DNA of 64,000 bases, taken from assembly GCA_949825045.1 (NCBI GenBank), contig OX463824.1, forward strand, positions 25,962,501 through 26,026,500, read 5' to 3'. Positions within the stretch are counted from its first letter, which is position 1; every line of letters starts with the position of its first letter. A model generated the notes under the pieces. That model saw nothing but the letters and a program-made list of their open reading frames with translations, searched no databases and was not told the DNA's origin. Source of the stretch: Argyresthia goedartella. Its lineage: Eukaryota > Arthropoda > Insecta > Lepidoptera > Argyresthiidae. The translations under genes and the position numbers were made by a program. Below are positions 22,205-32,613 of the stretch, in pieces.

Positions 22205-22680
22205 ACTTGATTCGTCGTCATCATCATATCAGCCCATAGCATCCCACTGTTGGGCATAGGCCTCTCCCAAAGCGCGCCACCCGCAGCTGTCCCCCGCCAG
22301 GGTCCACTGTCTACCAGCCAACTTGACAATATCATCTGACCATCAGGCAGGTGGTCTGCCCGCTGCTCTTTTCGCTGTTCGCGGCCGCCACTTTGCTGCT
22401 GCCTTGGTCCACCTTCCATCATGCCTTCTGACCTAAAGTCCCGCCCATCACCACTTGAGCCCAGCGAAACACTCACCCACGTCTGCGAATTTAGTAAGTC
22501 TACGAATTTCAACGTTATGCACGCGGTCCAAGATACTAATACCTGGCATGGCGCGCTCCATAGGCATTTGTACTGTTGACTTTATATCTGCGCATAATGG
22601 CTTTTGGGAGTGTCCTTGATTCGGCACCGTACGTGAGGATAGGCAAGACACATTGGTCAAAGACCTTCAAGGACTTTCAG
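22205..22680 (-). pseudogene. RTE-type LINE, decayed C-terminal end
   Basis: Read on the minus strand in three frames it gives the C-terminal signature of RTE-clade LINE ORF2. VLPILTYGAES stands near the start, then MERAMPGISILDRVHNVEI, then a RRWDD-like arginine-rich stretch, and GRGLCPTVGC/EAYAQQWD-type coding at the end. The end carries the moth-typical GGCCTATGCCCAACAGTGGG followed by (GAT)n-type repeats at 22205-22215. Several frameshifts and stops; only the last 150 or so codons are present. Confidence 0.7.
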
Positions 22681-22991
22681 GCACTGTCGTTTTACTTCTG
22701 CACTGCTTCGTCTTAATTACTTAGAATTTAAAAAAAGTATTCGTATATCTGCATGTTCAGATATTCGGCCCATCTAGCTGGTTCGCCGCCGGCTCATGCG
22801 CTGGCGAAGAACAGAAAGGAGTATGGAAAGCTGACCACCAACCTCCAAAAGTGGAGATGCAAAACAAGCAGAAGAAGCCATGGGTGGTATCACCACGTTG
22901 GCTGTCTTGTAGTATCTATTTCTACGATTTATACTAAAGACAACACTCAATAAACTTACAAAGGCGACTCGCCCATTGGCAGTCCTGCCCC

Positions 22992-23834
22992 TTAATTATA
23001 CAACTATAATTGACCTTTGACTGGTGACATGGTTTTTAGGTAACGTAACTGGTGACGAGGGGTCTGAGAGGCCCACTGCGGTATCTGGCATAACTCATAG
23101 AAATTAAGTGTGGTAGCTAGCCAAAGTATTTAAAAACTGTGTTATCATATATAAAAGGATGAAATGAAACAAATAACTATAATCTGAATATATTTTTTGT
23201 TAAGATCTTGCAAATTTTAATGTATGTCGTCTTTACAACCAAAAAACTAGAGATGAGATCACAAATTACATAAGCAAAAAATGAAATCAACATTTTCGAA
23301 AAAAAAAAACACTTTTTTCTAAAATATTGAATTAATAATGAATTTAAAAAACAAACAACTCCAATCAAAAGTGAAATTTCACAAAATTGAAAATGGTCAA
23401 ACTTCGCCAATTTTAATATGCAGTCTGGGCATATTTTTTTGCACACTGCAAGCACACATGTTTCGGACATGAATCACTGTGGTAATTTGATTAGCGCTTT
23501 AATCCAGGAAGACAACTAGCGCAGGATTTCTTGGTGTTTGGCCTGTTTTCGGTTAAAAATACGAAAAATCAATACATTATGTTCAAAACTTACGTAAGAG
23601 GTGACATGGGGTCTGAGAGACCCCTGCCGAACTGTACGTCAATGCAACTTACTGATTTGAGCCTGTCCGACACAGCTATCCCCTTCTACGGCATGGACGC
23701 AAGTAAACTCGAAGCTACTCAGGTGATGAGCTCAAAGAAACGCGGGGAAGGGGGTAAAATGATGTTTTACTGACGCTGCTGGGCCTGTAAGATCCCTTGT
23801 CACCAGTTAAAGGTAAAGGGGTAACTATAATTAA
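22992..23834. mobile_element. TTAA-flanked non-autonomous element (piggyBac-like candidate)
   Basis: About 840 bp between TTAA at 22992-22995 and TTAA at 23831-23834. The two ends are imperfect inverted repeats: both begin TTATA after the TTAA, and about 12 bases in both carry ACCTTTRACTGGTGACAWGG. A longer inverted match lies just inside: AACTGGTGACGAGGGGTCTG at 23047 against AACTGGTGACAAGGGATCTT on the reverse strand at about 23778-23808. A third direct copy of the GTGACATGGGGTCTGAGAG motif lies at about 23601. No transposase is present. TTAA flanks suggest piggyBac-type mobilisation, but the outermost bases do not show the usual CCC start, so the class is tentative. Confidence 0.45.
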
Positions 23835-23860
23835 TTATCAAACTATATCCAACATTGATC

Positions 23861-24339
23861 TATCATCATCATCAGCGACAGGCACAATGTCAACACTAGA
23901 AATAGGAATAAACTAGCTATACCTACTATTAGGCTCCATAAGGTTAATGTATCTTTTAAAGGGCAATGTATTCGCTTTTACAACAAAATACCGACTGAGT
24001 TACAAGAATTGTCTGTAAATAAATTAAAAAATGTTGTTAAAAATCACTTATGTAAAAAAGGTTACTACAAAATATCAGATTATGTAGAAGACAAGAAAGC
24101 TTGGGAAGGTGTTTGCTCCAATTCTGTAAAAAATAACGTATAAAGCTGGAGGTTTCTAGTCGCCTCTTTGCCTCCAGCATCGGACGGAATTCATCCAGGT
24201 GACGGAATTCAAATCGAGTTCTATATTTCCCTGAACCTTAAACATGTGTTAGTTTAAGATTTGTCATTCTCCAAATGTTACCTATGTGTTTCTTATGAAA
24301 ATAAACTCTTTTTGATTTTGATTTGATTTTGATTTTGAT
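23861..24339 (+). repeat. LINE 3' fragment with microsatellite tail
   Basis: A 5'-truncated LINE: C-terminal coding from about 23883, a 3' untranslated stretch, an AATAAA-like AAAATAAACTC, and a (TTTTGAT)n tail at 24308-24339. The tail type and protein are those of the LINE at 28873-30613. Confidence 0.75.
23883..24143 (+). pseudogene. LINE reverse transcriptase C-terminus (87 codons)
   Basis: An open frame without an internal stop, too short and without a start ATG. It reads HNVNTRNRNKLAIPTIRLHK, then SFKGQCIRFYNKIPTEL, and ends KKGYYKISDYVEDKKAWEG. It aligns with the end of the LINE frame at 29111 (SFKGNCIRYYNKVPTDI ... KKGYYRISDYLEDRCPWE), so it is a tail of the same family or a close relative. 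Confidence 0.8.
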
Positions 24340-25391
24340 CATCGTCACCAGACTTTCAGGGAGCCCTGATGAAACTAGGCCTCCTCATATAAACGCCATT
24401 AAATTCGGTTCTGTGCAACCGCCGTCCATTGTTTTTCTGCTATATATAGACCATCTGGCAGCAGGTGGCCTGCCGGCTGATCTCATTGACGTACAGTGTA
24501 TGGAATACATTTCCTCAGTTCCCTGATTAGGGAGACAGCTTGCTGAACAATATCGACCGGGTATTTCTCTGAAAATATTGTTTCAAGCTATGTTTCTACC
24601 AGAGCCCGCATTTAAAATATTTAGCCGGCTGTAATTCTTGCTTATTTTCATAAAGATTACTCATCCATTTGCGTTGTGTCGGCAACCTTCATTTTATGCT
24701 TTAGGACAATGCAAATTAGGCCCAACGAATAAATTACGAAATTCGTAGCGATACCAAATGGACAAGATTAAAATTGAAATTAAAATAGGTTGCAATTTAA
24801 ATAAATTACATGCCTGAAATGGGCTTTTCTTTGCAGAGAGATATGAATTAGTTTTCGGAATTAATAGGTTAGGTATTGTTGGTTTTATGTCTCCGAAAAA
24901 GTGCTGCAAATTGTGTTCAAACAAGGGTAACAGAAAAGTGATGGGTAGATAAATTGTAAGACGTGGGGGCGCCGTAATGTGCTTGCCTTTCAAATTCAAA
25001 TTACAATCGTTTTAAATGTCAGCAAGTTTAAAATAAGAATGTAGATATTGGCAAGTAGTTCATTATTTGTATTAATACAGGTTGTTTGGTGCATCATTTG
25101 CCAAAATAAAATGGCGGGTTGAAAGGGTCATTTGCTATCTCCTAGGTCCACAAAAAATGTTTTGACCTAACGGATTTTTTATTTTAATATTTTTAACTTT
25201 TTTTAAAAATCCTCCAGAATCAAGTACTACTTTAAACTTGGATAAATAAAAAAGTTATTGATAGAACCTGTAATTATTTACTGTTATTGGTTGTGTAATG
25301 TTGTAGGGTTCTTTTATAGTTAAAAATATGGAAATTAACATCTATAGATTTATTTTATTTACTTACAAATGCTTTTTCAAGAAGTGAAATT
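24340..25391. other. No gene seen
   Basis: A+T-rich sequence, no coding or repeat signature recognised. Confidence 0.4.
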
Positions 25392-25585
25392 GTGTATCGA
25401 ATCATCTTTGACTAGCAATAAAATAAACTAAACAAGGCTTTTTCTTGAATGTTTTTGTAAAAGTTTGTTGGTCTATCTTCTTTCTAATGATGTACAATAA
25501 TCCCATAAAAACCATTACAAATTTCATTAATTTGCCAACTTTGTATCGGGCGGGCGGTACGCATACAGCTGATATTCTACAGGTA
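25392..25585 (+). repeat. Dispersed repeat X, copy 1
   Basis: Matches 27340-27525 in inverted orientation over about 190 bases. Shared blocks include AGGCTTTTTCTT, TGGTCTATCTT, AATGTACAAT, CCATAAAAACC and TTCATTAATTT. The class is unknown; no protein is encoded with confidence. The two copies face each other about 1.8 kb apart. Confidence 0.6.
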
Positions 25586-25849
25586 TGTAAATATAAACAT
25601 GATTTTGTAGGTAGAAAGACATTTTAAATTGTTCTTTAATCACAAAAACACATTATTTATAAAAATTATAATTATAAATCTTGCTCGAATTACTGACCTT
25701 CGTTGCGTATGCACGCGACATTGATTCCTTATTACGACAGTGGTAGTTCGTAAGTGAATTTCCCCTTTAATTACGGCGAATGCTGATTGTATCCATTGGG
25801 AATATTGGGATAAATCTTCTCTAGATTTAACTTCCGTATCGTTGACTAA

Positions 25850-26460
25850 CTATTTCGCCCGACCCCAGATGTAGAAGTTAGAGGTCAGGTCCGTCAGAAG
25901 GTGGAGTCCATGAAATAGGTCCATCCCTCCTTAACCACGAATTTGGGAAAACTTTATCCAAGTATTCCCTGACTGCAGTTCTCCAGTGAGCTGGACAACC
26001 GCCTTACTGGAAGGCGATAGGCCTGTCTTCATTAAAAAGTGGCACCAATGCCAACAATTCTGGTAGGAAATTGACAAAAAAAGCAAGGTAATTTTCTCCG
26101 TCCAGAATATCGGGTAGGAAGTGTGGTCCAATGACTTCATTTCCGACGACTCCTGCCTAAACATTGATACTGAATCTCCTCTGGAAACGACTGTAAAAAA
26201 ATGCGTACTTATACAGGAGAGTAATGAAATGCATGTTTGTCATATTGCCGAAGAACCTTTCACACCTTCCAGATTGAAATGTCCAGCAATAGAGCATCAT
26301 TCCTGATGCTCCTGGTCGGTTGTTCCGCGAACAGCGCCAAAATCTGTTCGTCCAATTCGACGTTATGCTGAATCACTATCCCTCTAGGGTCACTACATCT
26401 AAGATTGCCAGTTTCGCGTAAGCGTCTGTATGTGTTTTTAAATGTGTGACATGCTCACTA
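25850..26460 (-). pseudogene. DDE transposase remnant (Tc1/mariner-like), heavily decayed
   Basis: Read in three frames on the minus strand it gives parts of an insect DDE transposase. The pieces are a helix-turn-helix-like ELDEQILALFAEQPTRSIRND, then VIGPHFLPDILDGENYLAF, then GGCPAHWRTAVREYLDKVFP and a following WLRRDGPISWTPPS-type block. This order matches transposases with GPHF..., DGAPAHF... and GPxxWPPRSPDL blocks. The catalytic aspartate in the second block is lost by a stop codon. Many frameshifts; no open frame longer than about 75 codons. The terminal repeats are not identifiable. Confidence 0.6.
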
Positions 26461-27339
26461 AAATGTCTTGTGGCTTGCCGTGGCTCTGTGTAGCGGGTTG
26501 CTCCCCTCCCTCAAATATGGCGAGGGGGATGATGGTTGGTGCACAAGTCGTACTCGTGAACGGGTGCTGCTTGGGGGGACTGGTCCAGTCTGGTGTCTAA
26601 TAAGTTATGTTCACTACAGCTTTCCTTTGTTCTTATTTATTTATTGTATTAGATTGTTATTTTGAGACATCTTATTGGCACTTATACGATGTTAGAATAT
26701 TAATATGAAATTTAATAAAATTGTCATATGATTAGATAATTTGTATATTGCTCATTGTGTAATAACAGAGTTCTTGGTGCTATCTTCTCCGCGGGGCGTA
26801 TTTCCGAAGCACTGGTAGAGTTTATGGAGTCTCCTTTTCCTGTGAGAGATTCAGCCATGAATTCCTTTTTCAAACTCAAACCTTAATCAGTCATGTACTC
26901 ATTAGTTGTTGAGTTGACCATATTTGATTTATTTTTCTTCTTTATCCATGTATTAGGTATGTTTATGTATGTTATAAGTTTGAGTTTGAGTTTGTGGCGG
27001 TAAGGTAAGAGTCTTGATTAAATTCCACGCCTTAACCAAATGGGGTGGAATCTTGGTAGGGTTGTTTTTCATTGGAATGTCACAAGCAGTATTAAACAAG
27101 TCTGTTAGGAAATCTTTCTTGATATGCCATTAAGATGACCGCGTATTCTTCATGAGAGAATGTAGACATTATTTAATCGTCAAAACCACAGCATTAAAAG
27201 GCGCTAACCAACACGAAAAACACAAAGAATGAATAACACAAACACGAAAAAAAGAAATGTTTGAATAACGCGCCAATTACAGTTATTTCTCCCACTGCTG
27301 GGCAAAGGCTTACCTTAACAGCCCAGTCCGCCAAAAACT
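26461..27339. other. No gene seen; possible decayed LINE or SINE tail near 26765-26830
   Basis: The segment at about 26768-26835 (GAGTTCTTGGTGCTATCTTC, then TTTCCGAAGCACTGGTAGAG) resembles the 3' motif shared by many moth LINE tails, but only weakly. At about 27286-27312 the minus strand carries GCCTTTGCCCAGCAGTGGGA, the RTE-tail signature. Otherwise unexplained. Confidence 0.3.
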
Positions 27340-27525
27340 TCTCGAAATCAGCGATACGAGTATCGCCCTCCTGCTCAGTAGACAAAGTTGATAAATTAAT
27401 GAACTTATTAACGGTTTTTATGGCATAATTGTACATTATAAGAAAAAAGATAGACCAGCGAACTTTTTTAACCACTTTTAAGAAAAAGCCTTTTTTATTG
27501 CAAGTATGATCATGTTTCGCTGTAT
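27340..27525 (-). repeat. Dispersed repeat X, copy 2
   Basis: Inverted partner of 25392-25585. On this copy the minus strand is open for about 90 codons and runs on into the RTE-tail signature at 27286-27312. This may mean that the repeat is part of a LINE-derived unit. Confidence 0.6.
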
Positions 27526-27529
27526 CGCA

Positions 27530-27846
27530 AGGAGTTGAAGTGGCTCCCGATACGTCTTCGCCGGGATAATCACATCCTCAATCTCCTGTTCAACATTTTA
27601 CGTAACCCTCGCTATCCTTCCTTTCTTCGAGAACGTTTTTATTTCCTTTCTTCCAGCAGGCTTCGGAGAACTCAGACTTTTTCCATGCACACCCTACCAC
27701 CAGCAAAGCACCGTGTCCTACGGGCACGGGTTTAGAATCCGGGCCATTCAGTTGTGGAATGCACTCCCCTACACCATCAGGGACAGTTCAACACTTAACA
27801 TTTTTATAAGTCGAGTTATAGAGCACTACCTTTCTCTTCAAGCATA
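27530..27846 (+). pseudogene. LINE reverse transcriptase C-terminal fragment, one frameshift
   Basis: The first frame reads LKWLPIRLRRDNHILNLLFN and RYPSFLRERFYFL. After a one-base shift near 27715 the second frame continues FRIRAIQLWNALPYTIRDSS, then LNIFISRVIEHYL to a stop at about 27846. This is the usual C-terminal end of non-LTR reverse transcriptases (LPIRxRR...WNxLP). Only about 105 codons remain; it is followed directly by an RTE fragment and a SINE. Confidence 0.7.
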
Positions 27847-27889
27847 GCTTAGTATGTATGTATTTTTATTTTATATATATAAAACCAAA

Positions 27890-28138
27890 ATAATAGATGT
27901 AGCTCAGAAGGCGGCCCAATTGAAGTGGGACTGGGCCGGTCACGTTGCTCGAATGCACCCGGACCGATGGGCCAAAAGAGCGACGCAATAGTCTCCCGGT
28001 GCAAAAAGAAAGCGTGGCCGACCCAGGAAAAGATGGGTCTCTGGGACAAAAACTGGTGGGAGACCGCTCAGGACCGCCAGGAGTGGAAGAAGGGGAGAGA
28101 GGCCTTTGCCCAGCAGTGGGACATAAACGGCGCATAAT
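27890..28138 (+). pseudogene. RTE-type LINE C-terminal fragment
   Basis: The plus strand gives AAQLKWDWAGHVARMHPDRWA, the RTE-type WAGHVAR motif. After a frameshift it gives KRKRGRPRKRW, and the last part encodes FAQQWDINGA. The nucleotide signature GCCTTTGCCCAGCAGTGGGA marks the end of the RTE family. About 80 codons remain. Confidence 0.72.
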
Positions 28139-28141
28139 AAT

Positions 28142-28412
28142 CGACGACCCGAATGGCCGAGTCGGCAGTGACCCTGCCTATGAAGCCAAGGGTCCCGGTT
28201 TCGAGTCCCGGTGGGGGCAAATATTTATTTGATGAAAACCGTGTTTGTTCCCTAGTCATGGTTGTTTATCTATCTAAGTATAATATTTATCTATATAAGT
28301 ATGTGTATCGTTGTCTATAGTAACCATGATACAGGGAATCCTAGTTTGGGGCTAGATCAATATGTGTAAATAGTGTCCATGGTATTATAATAATAATAAT
28401 AATAATAATATA
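28142..28412 (+). repeat. SINE-B, full length
   Basis: tRNA-like head GACCCGAATGGCCGAGTCGG (box A region) and GGTTTCGAGTCCC (box B), followed by GGGGGCAAATATTTATTTGA. The body contains CTAGTCATGGTTGTTTATC and CAGGGAATCCTAGTTTGGGG. The copy ends GTGTCCATGGTATTATAATA with a (TAA)n tail at 28384-28411. It is the reference copy for the split SINE-B copies at 3240-4072 and around 50284/61131. Confidence 0.85.
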
Positions 28413-28872
28413 CATAAAATGTATGTATTAAGTTTATTATACTTATAGTTAGGCTTAGATAGTTATATAAACAGATTTAGGTAATTATTTTGAATTGTAG
28501 GTATATCATTATGTTTATCTATGTAGTCTATGTAGTATAATTTTACACAATTCGTCTACCCCCGCTCAACAATTACCTTTCACTCTCTAAGTCGGTTTGC
28601 TGGAAGAAATCTCTTATTGAGAGATAAGTACGCCGTTGTGCACTGTATTGTCTTCAATGTAACTTTGCTTTAAATTTTGTGTGCATTAAATAAATTATGA
28701 AATTATGATATGAAGTAGTAGTCAAAACTTGCAGAAACTATGGATTTCAAAGCGCCCAAGAAGAAAAGGTTAAAAACCTATTAATGTGCAATACCAACTT
28801 GCCCAAAATCAATTTAAAGGAGAAATAATTAGGCCATTTGATCAAAGGTGCGAAGAAAAAGGACTTATCAGA
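28413..28872. other. No gene seen
   Basis: A+T-rich sequence, nothing recognised. Confidence 0.4.
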
Positions 28873-30613
28873 TCAAATCAAATCAAATCAAAAATCATTT
28901 ATTTCCATAGGATGTTGTTACATCACTTAGATCCGTCATTACATTTTTTTGGGTGAGTTCACTAACACAATGACGGAATCTGTGGAGAAGAGCTCACCGA
29001 AGAAACTCCACAGTCGTCGCATCTTTTGCGTTTCCTTTTTTAAATAAAATATTGTCAAATTACAAAATGAATGCTAATTATATATCGAAACAGCCTGTTA
29101 CTCAAACAATCTATTCCCATGGACATCTGTCCTCTAAGTAATCAGATATCCTATAGTAACCTTTTTTATACAATTTCTGTTTTATTATCATTTTAAACTT
29201 GTCTAAAGGTAAGTTTTTAATATCAGTAGGGACCTTATTGTAATAGCGTATACAATTGCCTTTAAAAGAATTACTAATTTTATGTAGTCGGCTTACATAA
29301 GCAACCAACTTGTCTTTATTTCTAGTATTAAAATTGTGTACATCACAGTACTTCTGAAAATTAGTTATATTTCTTTTTACATACACAAGATTGTCATAGA
29401 TATATTGAGACACAAATGTCAGAATATTGATTTCTTTAAACTTTTCCCTCAGTGACACTCTAGGCCCTAATCTATAAATTGCACGAACAGCCCGTTTCTG
29501 CAGAATAAATATACTATTAGCATTCGCAGCGTGACCCCACAATAAAATACCATAGGTCATTAGACTATGAAAGTAACTAAAGTAGACTAGTCTAGCGGTG
29601 TCTACGTCGGTAAGAGCTCTAATTTTTTTAACTGCGAACGCAGCCGAACTCAGTCTGTTCGACAATTTATTTATATGAGAATCCCATTGTAGTTTGGCGT
29701 CTAAAGTAATGCCCAAAAAGACAGTCGACTGCACAAGGTCCAATCTCTGTCCTTTTATAAATATGTCTGTAGTTACCGGGTTCACATTGGGTAACACGAA
29801 TTTAATACATTTAGTTTTCTTTTCATTAAGTAATAAATTGTTAACAGTAAACCAGTTCACTATACTAGAGATAGCATTGTTTACCTCATCATAATTTGAT
29901 TGCTGTCTTTTAACTTCAAATATCAAAGAAGTATCATCGGCAAACAATACTAACCCATGTTTTGCTTTAACAAGGTAAGGTAAATCATTAATATATACTA
30001 AAAACAAGAAAGGACCAAGAATTGAACCTTGCGGTACGCCCATACTTATTGAAGACCCAGGTGATCTTTTCCCATTAACATCGACCATCTGAACCCTATC
30101 TGTTAGATATGACTACAGAAGGCCAAGTGCCTGATCTTTTACACCATAATGGCGTAACTTCCTGACAAGAGTGTCATGATGGACGCAATCAAAAGCCTTG
30201 GATAGATCGCAGAATACACCTATTGCATCCATTGCGTCTTCCCAGGCATCAAAAATATTGTCGATTAGTTCAACACCAGCATCGGCTGTTGAACGACCCT
30301 TTGTGAAACCAAACTGAGCAATATGAATTAAATTATTGAGATAAAAATGACTTTGCAATTGATTAAGTATGAGTTTTTCAAATATTTTGCTAAGCGTTGG
30401 TAGTATCGATATGGGTCTAAAATTGGTGGGGTCTGATGTACTACCAGCTTTGAATAAAGGCAAAGGAATAAAGGCACAGACTGGCAAAATGAACCCTCCT
30501 TGAAATTGAATTATGACATATGAAAACAATATCACTGAAAATAATGTTGATGATACTAAAAATGCTGCCTGTGGCTGTGTAGAGCCTGATTGCACATATT
30601 TAAATGAACACAT
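28873..30613 (-). mobile_element. CR1/Jockey-group LINE, 5'-truncated
   Basis: In minus-strand order: reverse transcriptase frame (30613-29111), a 3' untranslated region with GGAAACGCAAAAGATGCGAC and GGAAATAAATGATTTTTG, and a (TTTGA)n tail at 28873-28895. The endonuclease and ORF1 are absent, so it was truncated at insertion. The 174-bp tail is almost identical to the insertion in the BEL/Pao gag. Confidence 0.8.
29111..30613 (-). pseudogene. LINE reverse transcriptase, one in-frame stop
   Basis: One frame of about 500 codons with a single stop at 30113-30115. From about residue 55 it reads as a non-LTR reverse transcriptase: FKAGSTSDPTNFRPISILP, FGFTKGRSTADAG, FCDLSKAFDCVHHDTL, then after the stop GVPQGSILGPFLFLVYINDL and the catalytic LFADDTSLIF. 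It ends in a thumb and C-terminal region closing on YYRISDYLEDRCPWE. The first 50 or so residues do not align with the family, so the true truncation point is nearer 30500. Apart from the stop the frame is intact. Closely related tails are at 23883-24143 and, more distantly, 43317-44890. Confidence 0.85.
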
Positions 30614-30909
30614 ATTTTTTAATAAATCTGTTTATTATTTTATTACCTAGTTTGTTTCATAAGGTAACGTTTTTTATTTAGTGATTTTATTTTATTTTTA
30701 TTTTATTATTTTTCTGGGAAGCTTACAGCTATATTATTAAACAGTTTTGAACTATGATAAACTAAAGGCTAATTATAAGCAACCACATATAGTTCAAAAA
30801 AAATATATAACAATAACATAATTGAGGTGATACCTCGCCACACAAAAATGTATTAACTAAAAAAGATCTCGCTGCTCACGCACCCACCACCTACATTACC
30901 ATCTACACG

Positions 30910-32613
30910 TCATCCTTCACTCTTAAGAGACGCTGAAAATTTCTTTATAGTATTTTTTCCTAGTGATTGAACACTGCTATTGAAAATATCTATGTCAATA
31001 TCTTGATCAATGCCAGAGTCAAAAAGACGGTTGAAAGTCGAGCAGGCTCTGACAAGAAAGGAATTAGCTCTGTAATTGCTATGCACCAAAGGTAGCTGAA
31101 ACAACGGGCGTCTACGAGTACTACGGTTAGGAACCTTAAAATTCAATTTGCTTAATAGCCAAGGACAGTCAACGGTACCTCTTGCTATCTTCATGAGGAA
31201 TGCTACATCAGCAGTGTCCCTGCGCAAGTTAAGAGGAAGAAGATGGAGCCGTGCACATCGGTTTTCATATTGTAATTTAGGCAGCTTGAACTTAAAACCG
31301 AGATACCGAGTGAACTTCCTCTGAACTTGCTCAAGTCTACCACTATACGTGTCATAGCAAGGGTTCCATATCTGAGATGCGTATTCAAGGTGACTACGGA
31401 CATAAGCGCAGTAAAGAACTTTGACGGTTTTCATACGGTTAAACGACTTAGACAACCGCATAACAAATCCCATGGCCTTCGAGGCTATACTGACTATGCT
31501 ATTAATATGCTGGTTAAACATTAGTTTACTATCATGAATTACCCCTAGGTCCTTACCTTCAGACAGCCTAGTCAATGGCAGGTTTTTTATAACGTAGTTT
31601 GATACAAAAGGCCTAAGCTTGCGGGTAAATGTTACAAAGAAGCACTTGGAGACGTTCAGATCCAGCTTGTTTAACAGACAGTAGTTGTCGAGCCTGATTA
31701 AATCCTGTTGTAACAGCATGGCATCCGAAGCCTTGTTCACTACTCTAAAAATTTTCATATCATCGGCAAATAATAGTACATTAGAATTAATAAAGCAATA
31801 ATCGATGTCCTGTACAAATATAATAAATAGCAATGGGCCAAGCAATGATCCTTGGGGAACACCGGATGGTATTTTCACCCAGGAGGATTTAAAACCGTTT
31901 AATACAACAGCTTGACAACGGTTAGACACATAGGAACTCAACCATGCAAACAAACTGCCACCGATACCAACACCCCCAAGCTTCTTTAGCAATATTCTGT
32001 GGTCAATGCGATCAAAGGCCTTACTGTAGTCGGTATATATGACATCAACCTGATCGCCATCATCCATACGCTCCGTAACATAGTCATTGAGGATTGCCAG
32101 GTTTGATACGGTCGATCTCCCCTTCAAAAACCCATATTGCAAAGGGCTGAAACTTGCTTTGAGACTACTATAAAGCTGAGTGTAAATGATACGTTCCAGA
32201 ACCTTAGCAATTAGGCATAATTTTGAAATTGGTCTATAGTGCTCGACACAATCCCGGGAACCTTTTTTATGAATAGGTGAGATAAACGCAGATTTCCAAC
32301 GAGCTGGCATTACACCCTCGTCCAGCGATCGTTTGAACATCATAGAAACGGGACCCGAAAGTTCTTTGGAACATGTAAACAAGAATTGGGCCGGGATTGT
32401 ATCGGGACCAGCAGACTTGGCCAGATCAAGAGCTTGCAATTGTCTTTGTACAAGCGGTGCGTTAATCTCAATGCTAGTGATGTCGCACAGTCTTGCGGTG
32501 TCGTCATTTCTTAAGTCGTCGGAACTCAGAACTGGGTCTAAGAATGTGGAGTGGAAAAATTTAGAAAAATATTCGCTTATTAATCAATAAGCGAATATAT
32601 AGGCCAATCGGCC
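30910..32613 (-). pseudogene. LINE ORF2, reverse transcriptase part
   Basis: The 509-codon frame from 32439 has no stop and is preceded in the same frame by SEYFSKFFHSTFLDP. It carries the reverse transcriptase in order: AKSAGPDTIPAQFL, HYRPISKLCLIAKVLE, YGFLKGRSTVSNL, YTDYSKAFDRIDHRIL, PSGVPQGSLLGPLLF and the catalytic LLFADDMKIF (about residue 230 of this frame). A thumb and C-terminal domain follow (LEYASQIWNPCYDTY ... RLHLLPLNLRRDTAD). The C-terminus is DIDIDIFNSSV-like, as in the fragment at 3400. The catalytic aspartates are present. Two stops between 32570 and 32616 separate it from the endonuclease. Confidence 0.88.
32569..32598. repeat. Perfect 13-bp inverted repeat inside LINE ORF2
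   Basis: ATATTCGCTTATT, a four-base loop AATC, and AATAAGCGAATAT. It lies at the place where two in-frame stops interrupt the normally continuous EYFSKFF region, so it looks like a local inverted duplication acquired after insertion. Confidence 0.8.

Noticed and set aside
22147..22512. A 121-codon minus-strand open frame
   Set aside because: It runs through the RTE-type LINE end in the wrong frame; the LINE coding is spread over three other frames.
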